From positions 1-64,000 of the forward strand of contig VFJJ01000069.1 in the NCBI GenBank assembly GCA_009886115.1: 64,000 bases of DNA, read 5' to 3'. Of the stretch, positions 19,313 through 28,730 are shown piece by piece; position 1 is the first letter of the stretch, and every line of letters starts with the position of its first letter. Both the position numbers and the translations under genes were made by a program. This DNA comes from Actinomycetota bacterium. GTDB lineage: Bacteria; Actinomycetota; Acidimicrobiia; IMCC26256; VFJJ01. The notes beneath the pieces were generated by a model, which was not told the origin of the DNA, did not search any database, and worked only from the letters and a program-made list of their open reading frames with translations.

Positions 19313-21055
19313 ATGACTCGCTCGACCGCCGATCTGGTGATCACGGGTGGCATCGTCGTCGACGGCACGGGCGCGCCGGCACGGCGGGCCGACGTGGCCG
19401 TGGCCGCAGGGCACGTCGTCGCGGTCGGCGACGACCTCACGGGCGCCACCGTGGTCGACGCCCGTGGCCGGTATGTCACCCCCGGTTTCTTCGACATCCA
19501 CACCCACTACGACGCCCAGGTGTTCTGGGACCCGGGCCTCTCGTCGTCGTGCTGGCACGGGGTCACATCGGTCGTGGCCGGGAACTGTGGCTTCTCGATC
19601 GCCCCGACCCGGCCCGAGCACCGGTCGGTGATCGTGCGCACGCTCCAGGCCGTGGAAGACATGTCGGAGCGGATGCTCGACGCCGGCATCGAGTGGAGCT
19701 TCGAGACCTTCGGCGAGTATCTCGATCTCGTCGAACGGCGAGGCACGATCCTCAACTTCGGCTGTTACATCGGCCACAGTCCGGTGCGGTTGTTCGTGAT
19801 GGGCGACGCCGGCTACGAGCGCGAGGCAACGCCGGAGGAGATCGTCGCCATGCGCGACGTGGTGGCCGACGGAATGCGCGCCGGCGCGCTCGGGTTCGCG
19901 TCGAGCTACTCGGCCAACCACCGCGGCGATCGCGGGTTACCCGTCCCACCGCGTCACGGGACGCGCGACGAGTTCGTGGCGCTGGCATCGGTGCTCGGCG
20001 AGCTCGGCTACGGAGCCGTCTGTTATGCACCCGGGCAACCGGTGACGTGGCGCGACAGCTACGAGATACAGCCCGAGATCGGCCGGCCACTCATGTGGAC
20101 GCCCATGCTCACGACCTATCCCGAGACCGACCACCGAGCGATGATGGCGTTCCACGCCGCCGGCCGGGCAGCCGGAGCCGACGTACGGCCTCAGGTCACA
20201 TGCCTCCCGCTGAAGATCCAGTTCAAGATGGACAACCCTTATTACTTTCGGACGGTCCCCATCTTCTTGGAATTACTCGGCTACCAGCCATCGGAGTTCT
20301 CCCGGTTCTACGCCGACCCGTCCTGGCGGGCCGAGGCGGCGCGGCAGGCCCCCGATGTGAAGCCGCCCGTGATCTGGGACCGTTTTCTCGTGGCCGAGAC
20401 CGGCACTTCCCCCGAGCTGGTCGGACGCGACGTTGCGTCGATCGCCCGCGAGCGACGCTGCACCGAGATCGACGTGTTGTGCGACCTGGCCCTGGCCGAC
20501 GACCTCGAGACCCGGTTCCTCGTCACGCTGAGCAACTACCAGGACGGCCCGGTGGCCGAGCTCATGCGCCAGCCCGGCGCCGTGTTCGGCCAGTCTGACG
20601 CCGGGGCGCACGTGGCGCAGCTGTGCGACGCCAACATGCCCACGGAGCTGCTCGCCCACTGGGTGCGCGAGCGCGGCGTGTTCAGCGCGGAAGAGGCCAT
20701 CCACAAGCTCACCGCCGAGCTGGCCGACCTGTACGGCCTGGCCGACCGCGGCCGCCTGGTTCCCGGGGCTGCGGCCGATATCGTGATCGTCGACATGGAA
20801 ACCGTCGACCCGGGCCCGTTGCGCAGGGTGCGCGACCTTCCCGGCGACGAGGAGCGGCTCATCGCCGACCAGCCCACCGGGATCGACCACGTCTTCGTGA
20901 ACGGCGTGGCCATCACCAGGCACGGGGAGTCGCTGGTGTCGACCATGCCCGAACGACCAGGCCGTGTGCTTCGGGCCCACGGCGGCGTCTCGACGGATGG
21001 CCCCTCTGGCGGCGGGCCGCGCGGCGGCCCGTCGAACAGTGGGGGGCGGTCGTGA
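19313..21055 (+). CDS. D-aminoacylase/N-acyl-D-amino-acid deacylase-like amidohydrolase
   Basis: A 580-residue protein with a split beta-sandwich and TIM barrel. ADLVITGGIVVDGTGAPARRADVAV opens the sandwich, PGFFDIHTHYDAQ carries the metal-binding HTH, and GNCGFSIAP has the Cys that bridges the metal in D-aminoacylase. FGQSDAGAHVAQ supplies the catalytic Asp, and PGAAADIVIVDMETVDPG closes the sandwich. D-aminoacylases hydrolyse N-acyl-D-amino acids; close relatives act on other amides, so the substrate is uncertain. The last 40 residues are Gly/Ser/Arg-rich and probably disordered. It starts 13 nt after the first amidohydrolase and overlaps the next gene by GTGA. Confidence 0.82.
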   Translation: MTRSTADLVITGGIVVDGTGAPARRADVAVAAGHVVAVGDDLTGATVVDARGRYVTPGFFDIHTHYDAQVFWDPGLSSSCWHGVTSVVAGNCGFSIAPTRPEHRSVIVRTLQAVEDMSERMLDAGIEWSFETFGEYLDLVERRGTILNFGCYIGHSPVRLFVMGDAGYEREATPEEIVAMRDVVADGMRAGALGFASSYSANHRGDRGLPVPPRHGTRDEFVALASVLGELGYGAVCYAPGQPVTWRDSYEIQPEIGRPLMWTPMLTTYPETDHRAMMAFHAAGRAAGADVRPQVTCLPLKIQFKMDNPYYFRTVPIFLELLGYQPSEFSRFYADPSWRAEAARQAPDVKPPVIWDRFLVAETGTSPELVGRDVASIARERRCTEIDVLCDLALADDLETRFLVTLSNYQDGPVAELMRQPGAVFGQSDAGAHVAQLCDANMPTELLAHWVRERGVFSAEEAIHKLTAELADLYGLADRGRLVPGAAADIVIVDMETVDPGPLRRVRDLPGDEERLIADQPTGIDHVFVNGVAITRHGESLVSTMPERPGRVLRAHGGVSTDGPSGGGPRGGPSNSGGRS

Positions 21056-22173
21056 AGGCGGTGGTGTGCTACGGGCCGGGCGATGTGCGGGTCGACGACA
21101 TCGACGATCCGACACCGCTCGCCGGCGAGGTGAAGATCAGGGTCGCGGCGGTGGGCGTGTGCCACACCGACTTGAACTTCACCACCGGTCAGGTGCCTGT
21201 TCCCTTCCCGATCGTGTTGGGCCACGAGGCGGCCGGTGTCATCGTCGAGCTGGGGCCGGAGGTGCGAGCGCTGCACGTTGGCGACCACGTGGTGTGCTCG
21301 ATCATCGGGCCGTGCGAGCACTGCTTCCAATGTCTGCGCGACGACCCGGCGCTGTGCGAGAACGCCCCGCTGTTCACCGGGCGCATGCTCGACGGCACCA
21401 CCCGCCTGTCGAAGAACGGATCGCCCATCCACACCCTCCACTTTCAGGGTTCCTACGCCGAGTACGCCGTCGTCCCCGAGCGGTTCGTCACCGCGATCAG
21501 GGCCGACGCTCCACTCGACGTGATGTGCGGGCTGGCGTGCGGTGTGAGCACCGGGTTGGGCGCCGCGATCGTGCGGGCGCAAGTGAAGCCGGGCTCGAGC
21601 GTGGTGGTAATCGGATCGGGAGGCGTCGGGCTGTCCACGATGATGGGTGCACGTTTTTGTGGTGCGACCACCGTGATCGCCGTCGACCGGTTGGCCCACA
21701 AGGTCGACAAGGCTCTCGAGCTCGGGTTCGCCACGCACGGCATCGACGCGTCGATGACCGACCCGGTCGCGGCAGTGCTCGAGCTCACGGCGGGGCGCGG
21801 CGCCGACTACGGATTCGACGCCGTCGGGGTCGACGGCACCTTCGACCAGGTGATCGCCGCCACCCGGCCCGGGGCAACCTGTGTGGTGATCGGACGGGCG
21901 CTCGGGCTCGTCGAGGTCACCGTGAACACCGCGATGCTGCTGCGCCAACGGATTCTCACCGGCACCTACGGCGGCTCGATCCACCCGCGGCGACACATCC
22001 CCGAGTTCGTCGAGCTGTGCATGCAGGGACGACTGAACCTGGCCGGCATCCTCGACACCCGCTACTCCATCGATCAGGCGCCCCAGGCGCTCGACGATCT
22101 CCACCACGGGCGCGTCACCCGCGGGGTGATCGTGTTCCCCTCGCCAGGCGACGAGTTGGGTGGCCATCCATGA
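21052..22173 (+). CDS. Zinc-dependent alcohol dehydrogenase
   Basis: 373 residues, medium-chain dehydrogenase family. Catalytic zinc ligands are visible: Cys in GVCHTD and His in GHEAAG, with LACGVSTGLGA as the third-ligand segment. The structural zinc has four cysteines in CEHCFQCLRDDPALC. The Rossmann motif is GSGGVGLS with VDR at the end of beta-2, favouring NAD. The pattern is that of class III-like and aryl or allyl alcohol dehydrogenases. The GTG start overlaps the upstream stop and its stop overlaps the next ATG, so it is translationally coupled within the cluster. It may oxidise an alcohol made by the flanking hydrolases. Confidence 0.88.
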   Translation: MKAVVCYGPGDVRVDDIDDPTPLAGEVKIRVAAVGVCHTDLNFTTGQVPVPFPIVLGHEAAGVIVELGPEVRALHVGDHVVCSIIGPCEHCFQCLRDDPALCENAPLFTGRMLDGTTRLSKNGSPIHTLHFQGSYAEYAVVPERFVTAIRADAPLDVMCGLACGVSTGLGAAIVRAQVKPGSSVVVIGSGGVGLSTMMGARFCGATTVIAVDRLAHKVDKALELGFATHGIDASMTDPVAAVLELTAGRGADYGFDAVGVDGTFDQVIAATRPGATCVVIGRALGLVEVTVNTAMLLRQRILTGTYGGSIHPRRHIPEFVELCMQGRLNLAGILDTRYSIDQAPQALDDLHHGRVTRGVIVFPSPGDELGGHP

Positions 22174-23438
22174 CCGGGTCGATCAGCTTCGACGAGATCG
22201 AGTCACGCCAAGGGTTCCTGGCCACCGGAGCCAAGCCCGAGACCATCGACTGGCTCCCCGAGCCGCCCCGGGCGTTCCGGCACGTGCCCATCATCTCGGT
22301 CGACGACCATCTCGTCGAGCCGCCCCACATCTTCGAAGGTCGGGTATCTGCCCGATATGCCGACCTGGCCCCGCGGGTGATGGCCGAGGACGACGGCCGT
22401 TCGGAGTACTGGCTCTACGACGGCAAGAAGCACTACAAGGTGGGCCTGAACGCCGTTGTGGGCAAGCCGCTGCACCAACGCACGTTCGACCCCGCCCGCT
22501 TCGACGAGATGCGCCGAGGTGCCTGGGACATCCACGCCCGCATCGCCGACATGGACCTGAACGGCGTGTATTCGTCGGTCTGCTTCCCCTCGTCGCTTGC
22601 CGGTTTCGCCGGGCAGCGTTACCAGCTCGGCGTGAGCGACCGCGAGCTGGCCCGGGCCGTGGTGCGCGCGGCCAACGACTGGCATCTCGAGGAGTGGGCC
22701 GGCACCTACCCCGGTCGCATGATTCCCTTGCAGCTCCCGTGGTTGCTCGATCCCGTCGAGGCTGGCGACGAGATTCGCCGCAACGCAGCGCGGGGCTTCA
22801 CCGCCGTCACCTTCCCCGAGCTGCCCGAGCGGCTGGGCCTGCCGTCGCTGCACACCGGGTACTGGGATCCGTTCGTCGCAGCCTGCGAAGAGACCGAGAC
22901 CGTCATCTGCCTGCACGTCGGATCGTCATCGTCGGCGCCGGCCACGTCCACGGGCGCACCGTCCGACACGATCGGCGTGCTGTTCTTCGGTTGGGCCATG
23001 TTCGCAGCCGTCGACTGGCTCTACTCGTTGATACCGGTGCGCTTTCCCAACGTGAAGATCTGCATGTCGGAAGGCGGCATCGGCTGGGTCGCCGGCCTCC
23101 TCGACCGGCTCGACCATGTGGGCCGCTACCAACGGATCTTCGGCACCTGGGAGGGCATCTCGCTCACGCCACGTGAGGTGATGCAACGGAACTTCTGGTT
23201 CTGCACGATCGACGATCTCGCCGGCCTCGAGCAGCGCCACCACATCGGCGTCGACCACGTGATGGTCGAGTCCGACTACCCCCACCAAGACGGCACCTGG
23301 CCCGACACCCAGGCCATCGTGTGGTCCCAGATCTGCACCTTCCCAGCCGACGAGATCGAGCGCATCGCCTGGCGCAACGCGGCCGCGCTCTTCCGTCATC
23401 CCGTCCCCGATTCGGCGATAACCGACTTCGGTTCATAG
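22170..23438 (+). CDS. Amidohydrolase family protein, second of a similar pair
   Basis: 422 residues, exactly the length of the protein at 18031 and colinear with it. SVDDHLVEPPHIFEGR, VICLHVGSSSSAP, MSEGGIGWVAGLLDRLDHVG and VMVESDYPHQDGTWP match the first copy position by position. Differences cluster near residues 70-90 and around EQRHH, which could shift substrate preference. The start overlaps the alcohol dehydrogenase stop (ATGA). Two related hydrolases flanking a deacylase and a dehydrogenase suggest sequential or stereo-specific steps on related compounds; this is inference. Confidence 0.8.
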   Translation: MTGSISFDEIESRQGFLATGAKPETIDWLPEPPRAFRHVPIISVDDHLVEPPHIFEGRVSARYADLAPRVMAEDDGRSEYWLYDGKKHYKVGLNAVVGKPLHQRTFDPARFDEMRRGAWDIHARIADMDLNGVYSSVCFPSSLAGFAGQRYQLGVSDRELARAVVRAANDWHLEEWAGTYPGRMIPLQLPWLLDPVEAGDEIRRNAARGFTAVTFPELPERLGLPSLHTGYWDPFVAACEETETVICLHVGSSSSAPATSTGAPSDTIGVLFFGWAMFAAVDWLYSLIPVRFPNVKICMSEGGIGWVAGLLDRLDHVGRYQRIFGTWEGISLTPREVMQRNFWFCTIDDLAGLEQRHHIGVDHVMVESDYPHQDGTWPDTQAIVWSQICTFPADEIERIAWRNAAALFRHPVPDSAITDFGS

Positions 23439-23593
23439 TCGGTGCTGGTCGTATCACTCCACGGTCGTCAAGGCCCGGGCGTTACGTCCGGTCAGTGCGA
23501 GGGATGCGCTCGCGCAGCGTCTCGGCCAAGGCAGCGTCCGCACACGGCGCGGTAGGTTCGTCGCACGGAGATCAGAAGCGGAGGGGAAAGCAC

Positions 23594-24451
23594 GTGGGGA
23601 ACGAGGCATACGGCGACATCAGGGTGCTCACGCCAGAGGAGCATTGGAAGCACTTCGAGTTGTCGTGGCGAGCGCTGAAATCGTACACATACCTGGGGAA
23701 GACGACCCCGTTCCTCGACATCGGCGTCGAGAGCGAGGCGATGCCGTTGCGCCACGACATGCGCAACTCCACCGGAGGGCTCACGGCCGGTCCGCTGTGC
23801 ATCCTGGCTCCCGAGCCCTACTGGCGCGACGACGAGTGCGTCCCGGCGCCCGTCACGATGACCTACGACATCCTCGACCCGGCGTACGACGTCACCCGTC
23901 TCGAAGCCGTCCGCGACGTCATCTCGGTGGGACGCACCATGGGTTACAGCCGCACCCGCATCGTCGATGCCGACAACCCCGAGCGGGTCATCGCCATCTC
24001 CACCGGGAGCGGGGCCAGCCTCGGTGACGTGCCTCCGGGCTTCTACCCCGTCGACAACCCCGTCAACGATGTGGCCGACTCCCCCGCCCTCCCCCCGTTG
24101 CGCGACGTCTTCGGGGTCGTGCAACGACCCGACGGCGCCCTCGAGATCGAGAAGGTGACGCCGATGATCGCGTCGCCGCACTCGGCGCTGCACCAGGGCC
24201 CGATCAACTTCGCCCTCGAAGCCGCGGCCATGGACGAGCTCGAGCGTGTGCTCGGAACGACCGACCTGCAGATCGACCACTACACCGTGATGTTCGTCAA
24301 GCCCGGTTACCACGGCCCATTCGTTTCCACCGCGACCCTCGTGAACCCGCGCGGGCCTCGGTACGGCGTCGAGATGACCATGCGCGACGAAGGCCACAGC
24401 AACCGCATCATCGCCACCGCCTCGGCCTCCTTCCACCGCGTCGCTCCGTGA
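23594..24451 (+). CDS. Thioesterase/hotdog-like protein of unknown function
   Basis: 285 residues from GTG 23594, chosen for GGAGGGG 8 nt upstream; a longer frame continues upstream without start context. Two halves resemble hotdog folds: residues 55-145 (MRNSTGGLTAGPLCILAPEPYW, then SVGRTMGYSRTRIVDADNPERVIAISTGSG) and 170-280 (HQGPINFALEAAAMDELER, then ATLVNPRGPRYGVEMTMRDEGHSNRIIATASASF). The second half resembles the acyl-CoA thioesterase (PaaI-type) pattern. No clear catalytic Asp or Glu can be assigned. It is the last gene of the forward cluster, 155 nt after the second amidohydrolase, so it may have its own promoter. Confidence 0.6.
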   Translation: MGNEAYGDIRVLTPEEHWKHFELSWRALKSYTYLGKTTPFLDIGVESEAMPLRHDMRNSTGGLTAGPLCILAPEPYWRDDECVPAPVTMTYDILDPAYDVTRLEAVRDVISVGRTMGYSRTRIVDADNPERVIAISTGSGASLGDVPPGFYPVDNPVNDVADSPALPPLRDVFGVVQRPDGALEIEKVTPMIASPHSALHQGPINFALEAAAMDELERVLGTTDLQIDHYTVMFVKPGYHGPFVSTATLVNPRGPRYGVEMTMRDEGHSNRIIATASASFHRVAP

Positions 24452-24485
24452 CCTGACCTGACCTGACCTGACCTGACCTGACCTG
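24451..24485 (+). repeat. 5-bp tandem repeat, ACCTG x7
   Basis: Seven perfect copies of ACCTG beginning on the last base of the stop codon of the hotdog-like gene. The array lies in the convergent spacer before homoserine kinase. The remaining spacer (24486-24580) has no clear terminator hairpin. Confidence 0.9.
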
Positions 24486-24580
24486 AGCTGACCGTCCACG
24501 GCGGGGCCTCCGGTTTCTTCGCGCTTTTTCACCGGGGCTGCGCAAAATCGCGGAGAAACGCCCGCCGCCGCCACTGCAGC

Positions 24581-25462
24581 TCAGGAAGACAGCACTTGGG
24601 CGCCGGTGGGGGCGATGTGGGTGACAAGCACCTCGGCCTCGGCTCCGACGCACCCGAGGGCCGTGAGGGCCCGGGTGACGCGGGTGACGGCCTCGGGTGC
24701 GGGGTCGACGAGTGTCGCGATGGCGGGGCCCGAACCGGAGAGCCAGGCGCACCATGCTCCGGCAGCCAGGGCGGCGTCGAGCGCGGAGCGAGACCGGGGG
24801 CGCAGAGCCAGGCGCACGTCCTGGTGGAAGCGGTCCTCGGTGGCCGCCCTCAGCGCTTCCACGTCGCCGGCCGCCAGCGCGGCGCACAACAGTGACGAGC
24901 GGCCGACGTTGAACACGGCATCGCCGAACGGCACCTGAGCTGGCAGAGCAGTCCTCGACTCGTCGGTTGAGGTCTCCTCGGGTGGAACCCACAGCACCAC
25001 GGCGGCCGAAGAGATCACCGGGGCCAACGGGATCTGCACCGCATGGCCTCCGGCTGCGGCGACGACACCACCGTAGAGCGATGCAGCCACGTTGTCGGGG
25101 TGGCCTTCGAGCTCGGTTCCGATGGCCAGGACCTCGCGGTGCGATTCGGCGAGCGACCCTCCGCGTTGGAGGATCGCCGCGATGATCCCCCCGACGCGAG
25201 CGGCGCCCGAGAAGCCGAGACCGCGTCCGGGCGGGATGGCGCCGGTCCAGCCGAGCGGGCCCACCCCACCGGCCCGGCGGAAGCCCTTCAGCGCCGGATT
25301 GCGGTGCGGATCGTCGCCGTCGAGGCTCGGATCGCCGAGCACGACGTCGAGGTGCAGATCGAGGGCCAGGCCCAGCACGTCGAAGCCTGGTCCGAGATTG
25401 GCCGAGGTGGCCGGGACCCTGATCCGGATCGGTACGTCCGACGACGACGGTGATCGGGGCAT
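24581..25462 (-). CDS. thrB: Homoserine kinase
   Basis: A 293-residue GHMP kinase. VRVPATSANLGPGFDVLGLALDL at residues 12-35 is the signature of homoserine kinase. The phosphate-binding loop PPGRGLGFSGAARVGG (about 88-103) deviates slightly from the usual GLGSSAA. AWLSGSGPAIATLVD near residue 250 is the third GHMP motif. It phosphorylates homoserine with ATP in threonine synthesis. The ATG at 25462 is 8 nt from a TATCCT -10 box, so the mRNA is probably leaderless. Unusually, thrB is not next to hom or thrC here but is divergent from two uncommon PLP enzymes, sharing their regulatory region. Confidence 0.92.
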   Translation of the reverse strand: MPRSPSSSDVPIRIRVPATSANLGPGFDVLGLALDLHLDVVLGDPSLDGDDPHRNPALKGFRRAGGVGPLGWTGAIPPGRGLGFSGAARVGGIIAAILQRGGSLAESHREVLAIGTELEGHPDNVAASLYGGVVAAAGGHAVQIPLAPVISSAAVVLWVPPEETSTDESRTALPAQVPFGDAVFNVGRSSLLCAALAAGDVEALRAATEDRFHQDVRLALRPRSRSALDAALAAGAWCAWLSGSGPAIATLVDPAPEAVTRVTRALTALGCVGAEAEVLVTHIAPTGAQVLSS

Positions 25463-25470
25463 GGTCTGGC

Positions 25471-25496
25471 AGGATAGACGTTGACAAATTGTTGAA
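25471..25496 (-). promoter_or_regulatory. thrB leaderless promoter and 17-bp operator-like dyad
   Basis: Reverse-strand TATCCT (25471-25476) is a -10 box 8 nt before the thrB ATG. Beside it, 25480-25496 reads GTTGACAAATTGTTGAA on the forward strand, 13 of 17 bases identical to the dyad at 15519-15535, including the whole TTGTTGAA arm. The site sits in the divergent spacer, so it could also control the forward gene at 25560, which has its own AGAGAGG ribosome site. TTGACA inside the dyad could be a forward -35 box, though no good -10 follows. Confidence 0.55.
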
Positions 25497-25559
25497 GAAT
25501 GCTCGCACCGTCCGCCATCCCGGTGGGTACGGGCCACCGGAACGACCAGAGAGGCCATC

Positions 25560-27113
25560 GTGAGCGCCATACCCGACCCTCAGAAGCTCGGTCTCGAACG
25601 TGACGTCGTCGATCAGGCGATCCTCGAACGGTCGGTCGAGCGGTTTCGCGCCGAGCGGATCGTGCTCCCCACGTTCGCCGAGCTGGCCGACCCGTCGACC
25701 ATCCACCCGGCTGTCCGCAACGCCACCGGTTCGGTCGACGCCAACGGCCCGCATGCGCTCAACCTGTTCCGGGTGCACTGGCACAACGTGGCCGCCGACG
25801 CCGCGGCGCAGGCGCCGACCCCCGAGCACGTCGTGCTGCCCAAGAGCCTCACCGGCGTCGACACCCCGATCGTGGTGGCCTTCGGGAACCGGTTCCCGAT
25901 GATCGGCGCCCACAAGGTGCTGGCGGCCTACTCCTGCCTCGCGCCCCGAGTCGTGAGCGGGCAGTACGACCCCACGGTGCACCGCGCCGTGTGGCCGTCG
26001 ACGGGGAACTATGCCCGGGGCGGCGTGGCCATCAGCCGGATCATGGGGTGCCGCGGCGTCGCCGTGCTGCCCGAGAACATGAGTCGCGAGCGCTTCGAGT
26101 GGCTCGATCGCTGGATCGCCGACCCCGCCGACATCATCCGTACCCCGGGATCGGAGAGCAACGTCAAGGAGATCTACGACGAGTGCGCCCGGCTCGCCGC
26201 CGACCCGGCCAACTTCATCCTCAACCAGTTCTCGGAGTTCTCGAACCATCTCGGCCACTACACGGTCACCGGACCGGCGCTCGAACACGTCTTCGAGACG
26301 GTGGCCGCGGCGCATGCCAGCACTGGCGACGCCACGACCCTGCGCCTCGCAGCCTTCGTGTCGGCATCGGGGTCGGCGGGCACGCTCGCCGCCGGCGACT
26401 ATCTCAAGGACCGTCACGGCACCCGCATCGCCGCCGTCGAGGCGCTGGAATGCCCGACCATGCTCTACAACGGTTTCGGGGAGCACAACATCCAGGGGAT
26501 CGGCGACAAGCACATCCCGCTCATCCACAACGTGATGAACACCGACTGGGCCGTCGGCGTGTCCGACCGGGCGTGCGACGAGCTGGGCCTGGTGTTCAAC
26601 ACCGCGGCCGGGACGGCCTTCCTCCGCGACCGGGTCGGCGTCGACGCGGCCGTGATCGACGCGCTCCCCGGCTTCGGACTGTCGTCGATCTGCAACGTGC
26701 TCGCGGCCATCAAGATCGCCAAGCAGGCCGGCCTCGGCGCCGACGACGTGATCGTGACCGTGGCCACCGACGGCGCGGTGCTCTACGGTTCCGAGCGCGA
26801 GCGGCTGCTCACGGGCTCGGGCCGTTACGCGACAACGGGTTTCGGTGAAACCGAGGCTGCCGCGGCGTTCGCCCGTCATCTCGAAGGGGCCACGGTCGAT
26901 CACACGATCGAGTGCACGCAGCTCGACCGGTCTCGGATCTTCAACCTGGGGTACTTCACCTGGGTCGAGCAGCAGGGCGTCGAGCTCGAGCTGTTCGAGG
27001 CCCGACGTTCGCAGGCCTTCTGGCGGGAGCTGCGGGGCTACGTGCCCGTATGGGACGACATGATCCGCGAGTTCAACGCTCGCACCGGGGTCCTCCGGGA
27101 GCTCACGGCGTGA
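25560..27113 (+). CDS. PLP-dependent fold-type II enzyme, cysteine synthase-like, function unknown
   Basis: 517 residues from GTG, with AGAGAGG upstream. The PLP lysine is probably in [18 protein letters not shown] (about residue 118). [20 protein letters not shown] is the substrate Asn loop, and [15 protein letters not shown] is the Gly-rich phosphate loop. It is much longer than O-acetylserine sulfhydrylases (about 310 residues), with extensions at both ends. I do not recognise the reaction; beta-elimination or replacement on an amino acid is the family norm. It overlaps the next PLP gene by GTGA and is divergent from thrB, so amino-acid metabolism around homoserine or threonine is suggested but not shown. 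Confidence 0.7.
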   Translation: MSAIPDPQKLGLERDVVDQAILERSVERFRAERIVLPTFAELADPSTIHPAVRNATGSVDANGPHALNLFRVHWHNVAADAAAQAPTPEHVVLPKSLTGVDTPIVVAFGNRFPMIGAHKVLAAYSCLAPRVVSGQYDPTVHRAVWPSTGNYARGGVAISRIMGCRGVAVLPENMSRERFEWLDRWIADPADIIRTPGSESNVKEIYDECARLAADPANFILNQFSEFSNHLGHYTVTGPALEHVFETVAAAHASTGDATTLRLAAFVSASGSAGTLAAGDYLKDRHGTRIAAVEALECPTMLYNGFGEHNIQGIGDKHIPLIHNVMNTDWAVGVSDRACDELGLVFNTAAGTAFLRDRVGVDAAVIDALPGFGLSSICNVLAAIKIAKQAGLGADDVIVTVATDGAVLYGSERERLLTGSGRYATTGFGETEAAAAFARHLEGATVDHTIECTQLDRSRIFNLGYFTWVEQQGVELELFEARRSQAFWRELRGYVPVWDDMIREFNARTGVLRELTA

Positions 27114-28546
27114 TCCTGCGTTGCCACGGCTGCGGTTGGACGGCCCCGGCCGATCGACCGCTCACGTTCCGGTGCGCCAACGCCGGCCGGGCCGACGACA
27201 CCGACCACGTGTTGACGATCGTCGACACCGGTGACGGGCGCCCGGCTGCGGCCCCGGCTGCGGCAACGGGAGCAGGCGGCGGCGCAATCGACGGCACCGC
27301 AGACGACGGAACCGTGGATGGCCGCTCCGGGAATCCGTTCGTCCGATACCGGGATCGCCTGTATTCCCATGATGTCGCGCTGCGTCACGGGCTCAGCGAC
27401 GACCGGTATCTCGAGCTCGTCATCGAGCTCGACGAGGCCGTGGCTCGCGTCGACGGACGGGGGTTTCGCGTCACGCCGTTCGGGCCGCAGCCTGCCTTGT
27501 CGGAACGACTCGGCGTTGCCGTTCTCGTGAAGGATGAGACCGGCGCGGTCTCGGGATCGCACAAGGCCCGCCATCTCATGGGAGTCATGATCCATCTCCT
27601 GGTGGCCGAGGCCATCGCGGGCGGCACGCAAGGCCGTGGCCCGGCTCGCGTCCGTGACCGGCTGGCGATCGCCTCGTGCGGCAACGCCGCCTTGGGTGCG
27701 GCAGTGGTGGCCCGGGCCGCCGACTGGCCCCTCGAGGTCTTCGTGCCACCCTGGGCCCCACCGACGGTCGTCGAGCGGCTCCACGAGCTCGGGGCTCACG
27801 TGACGCGGTGCCCCCGACGCGACGACGATCCGCCCGGCGATCCCTGCGTGCACCGCTTCCGTGAAGCGGTGGCCGCCGGGTCGGTGCCATTCAGCTGCCA
27901 GGGCCCCGACAACGGCCTCACGATCGACGGCGGTCGGACGCTGGGCTGGGAGCTGGCCGAGCAACGGGTGCATCAACCCTTCGGGCGCATCCTCGTGCAG
28001 GTCGGCGGCGGGGCTTTGGCGTCGAGCGTCGCTCAGGGGCTGCGGGTCGACGGCCCTCTCCCGATCGTGCATCCGGTGCAGACCGAGGGATGCGCTCCGC
28101 TCGCCCGCGCGTGGGACCGGGCCGGCCCGATCCTCGAACGAGTCGCTGGCGTGAGCCGGAGTGGCATCGACGGGGAGGGCCGCCCGGTCGAGCTCGACCG
28201 GGCGGCCGTTGTGGCGCTCTCCCACCGGCGCTCGGAGCTGATGTGGCCGTGGGAGACCGAGCCCCAGTCGGCCGCGCACGGGATCCTCGACGACGAGACC
28301 TACGACTGGTGGGAGATCGTGGCCGCGACGCACGAGAGTGGCGGTCGCCCCGTCGTGGCCCACGAAGCCGACATCATCGAGGCGCTCCGGCTGGCCCGCA
28401 CGCTCACGACCGTCCCGGTCGACGCCACCGGCAGCGCCGGGCTGGCCGGTCTGCTCAGGCTGCTCGCCGACGACCCGGGCGTCCGCAACGACGAGCTGCC
28501 CGTCGCCGTGGTCTTCACCGGCCTCGACCGCACCCTCAGCCGCTGA
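27110..28546 (+). CDS. Threonine synthase-like PLP enzyme with N-terminal Cys-rich region
   Basis: 478 residues from a GTG overlapping the upstream stop. The first 25 residues carry [20 protein letters not shown], a partial zinc-ribbon-like segment seen in threonine synthases, followed by an Ala/Gly/Asp-rich linker. The fold-type II core has [17 protein letters not shown] with the PLP lysine, [16 protein letters not shown] as the Asn loop, [12 protein letters not shown] as the phosphate loop, and [14 protein letters not shown] near the end. It could be the threonine synthase partner of the adjacent thrB, but the core is divergent and it is paired with another fold-type II enzyme. The two may form a heteromer, which is inference. 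Confidence 0.7.
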   Translation: MILRCHGCGWTAPADRPLTFRCANAGRADDTDHVLTIVDTGDGRPAAAPAAATGAGGGAIDGTADDGTVDGRSGNPFVRYRDRLYSHDVALRHGLSDDRYLELVIELDEAVARVDGRGFRVTPFGPQPALSERLGVAVLVKDETGAVSGSHKARHLMGVMIHLLVAEAIAGGTQGRGPARVRDRLAIASCGNAALGAAVVARAADWPLEVFVPPWAPPTVVERLHELGAHVTRCPRRDDDPPGDPCVHRFREAVAAGSVPFSCQGPDNGLTIDGGRTLGWELAEQRVHQPFGRILVQVGGGALASSVAQGLRVDGPLPIVHPVQTEGCAPLARAWDRAGPILERVAGVSRSGIDGEGRPVELDRAAVVALSHRRSELMWPWETEPQSAAHGILDDETYDWWEIVAATHESGGRPVVAHEADIIEALRLARTLTTVPVDATGSAGLAGLLRLLADDPGVRNDELPVAVVFTGLDRTLSR

Positions 28547-28559
28547 AGCGACAACCCGG

Positions 28560-28573
28560 CTCCGTCGACGGAG
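28560..28573. terminator. Candidate hairpin after the PLP gene pair
   Basis: CTCCGTCGACGGAG is a perfect palindrome (5-bp arms with a TCGA loop) 14 nt after the stop at 28546. There is no U-tract. It could end the forward transcript, but the stem is short and the assignment weak. Confidence 0.25.
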
Positions 28574-28730
28574 ACGTCGTGGCGACAGGGCAGACGGGTC
28601 GCCCCAGCGCGCCCGGCCACGTGCCGCCCGGCCGCCTACCCGGCGTCCACCGTCGTCACGACAGACCAGCAGCTTGCCTGGCGTGACGCGCTCGGCGTGC
28701 GCCAGGGCCAAGGCGTCGTCGCGCCCGCCG

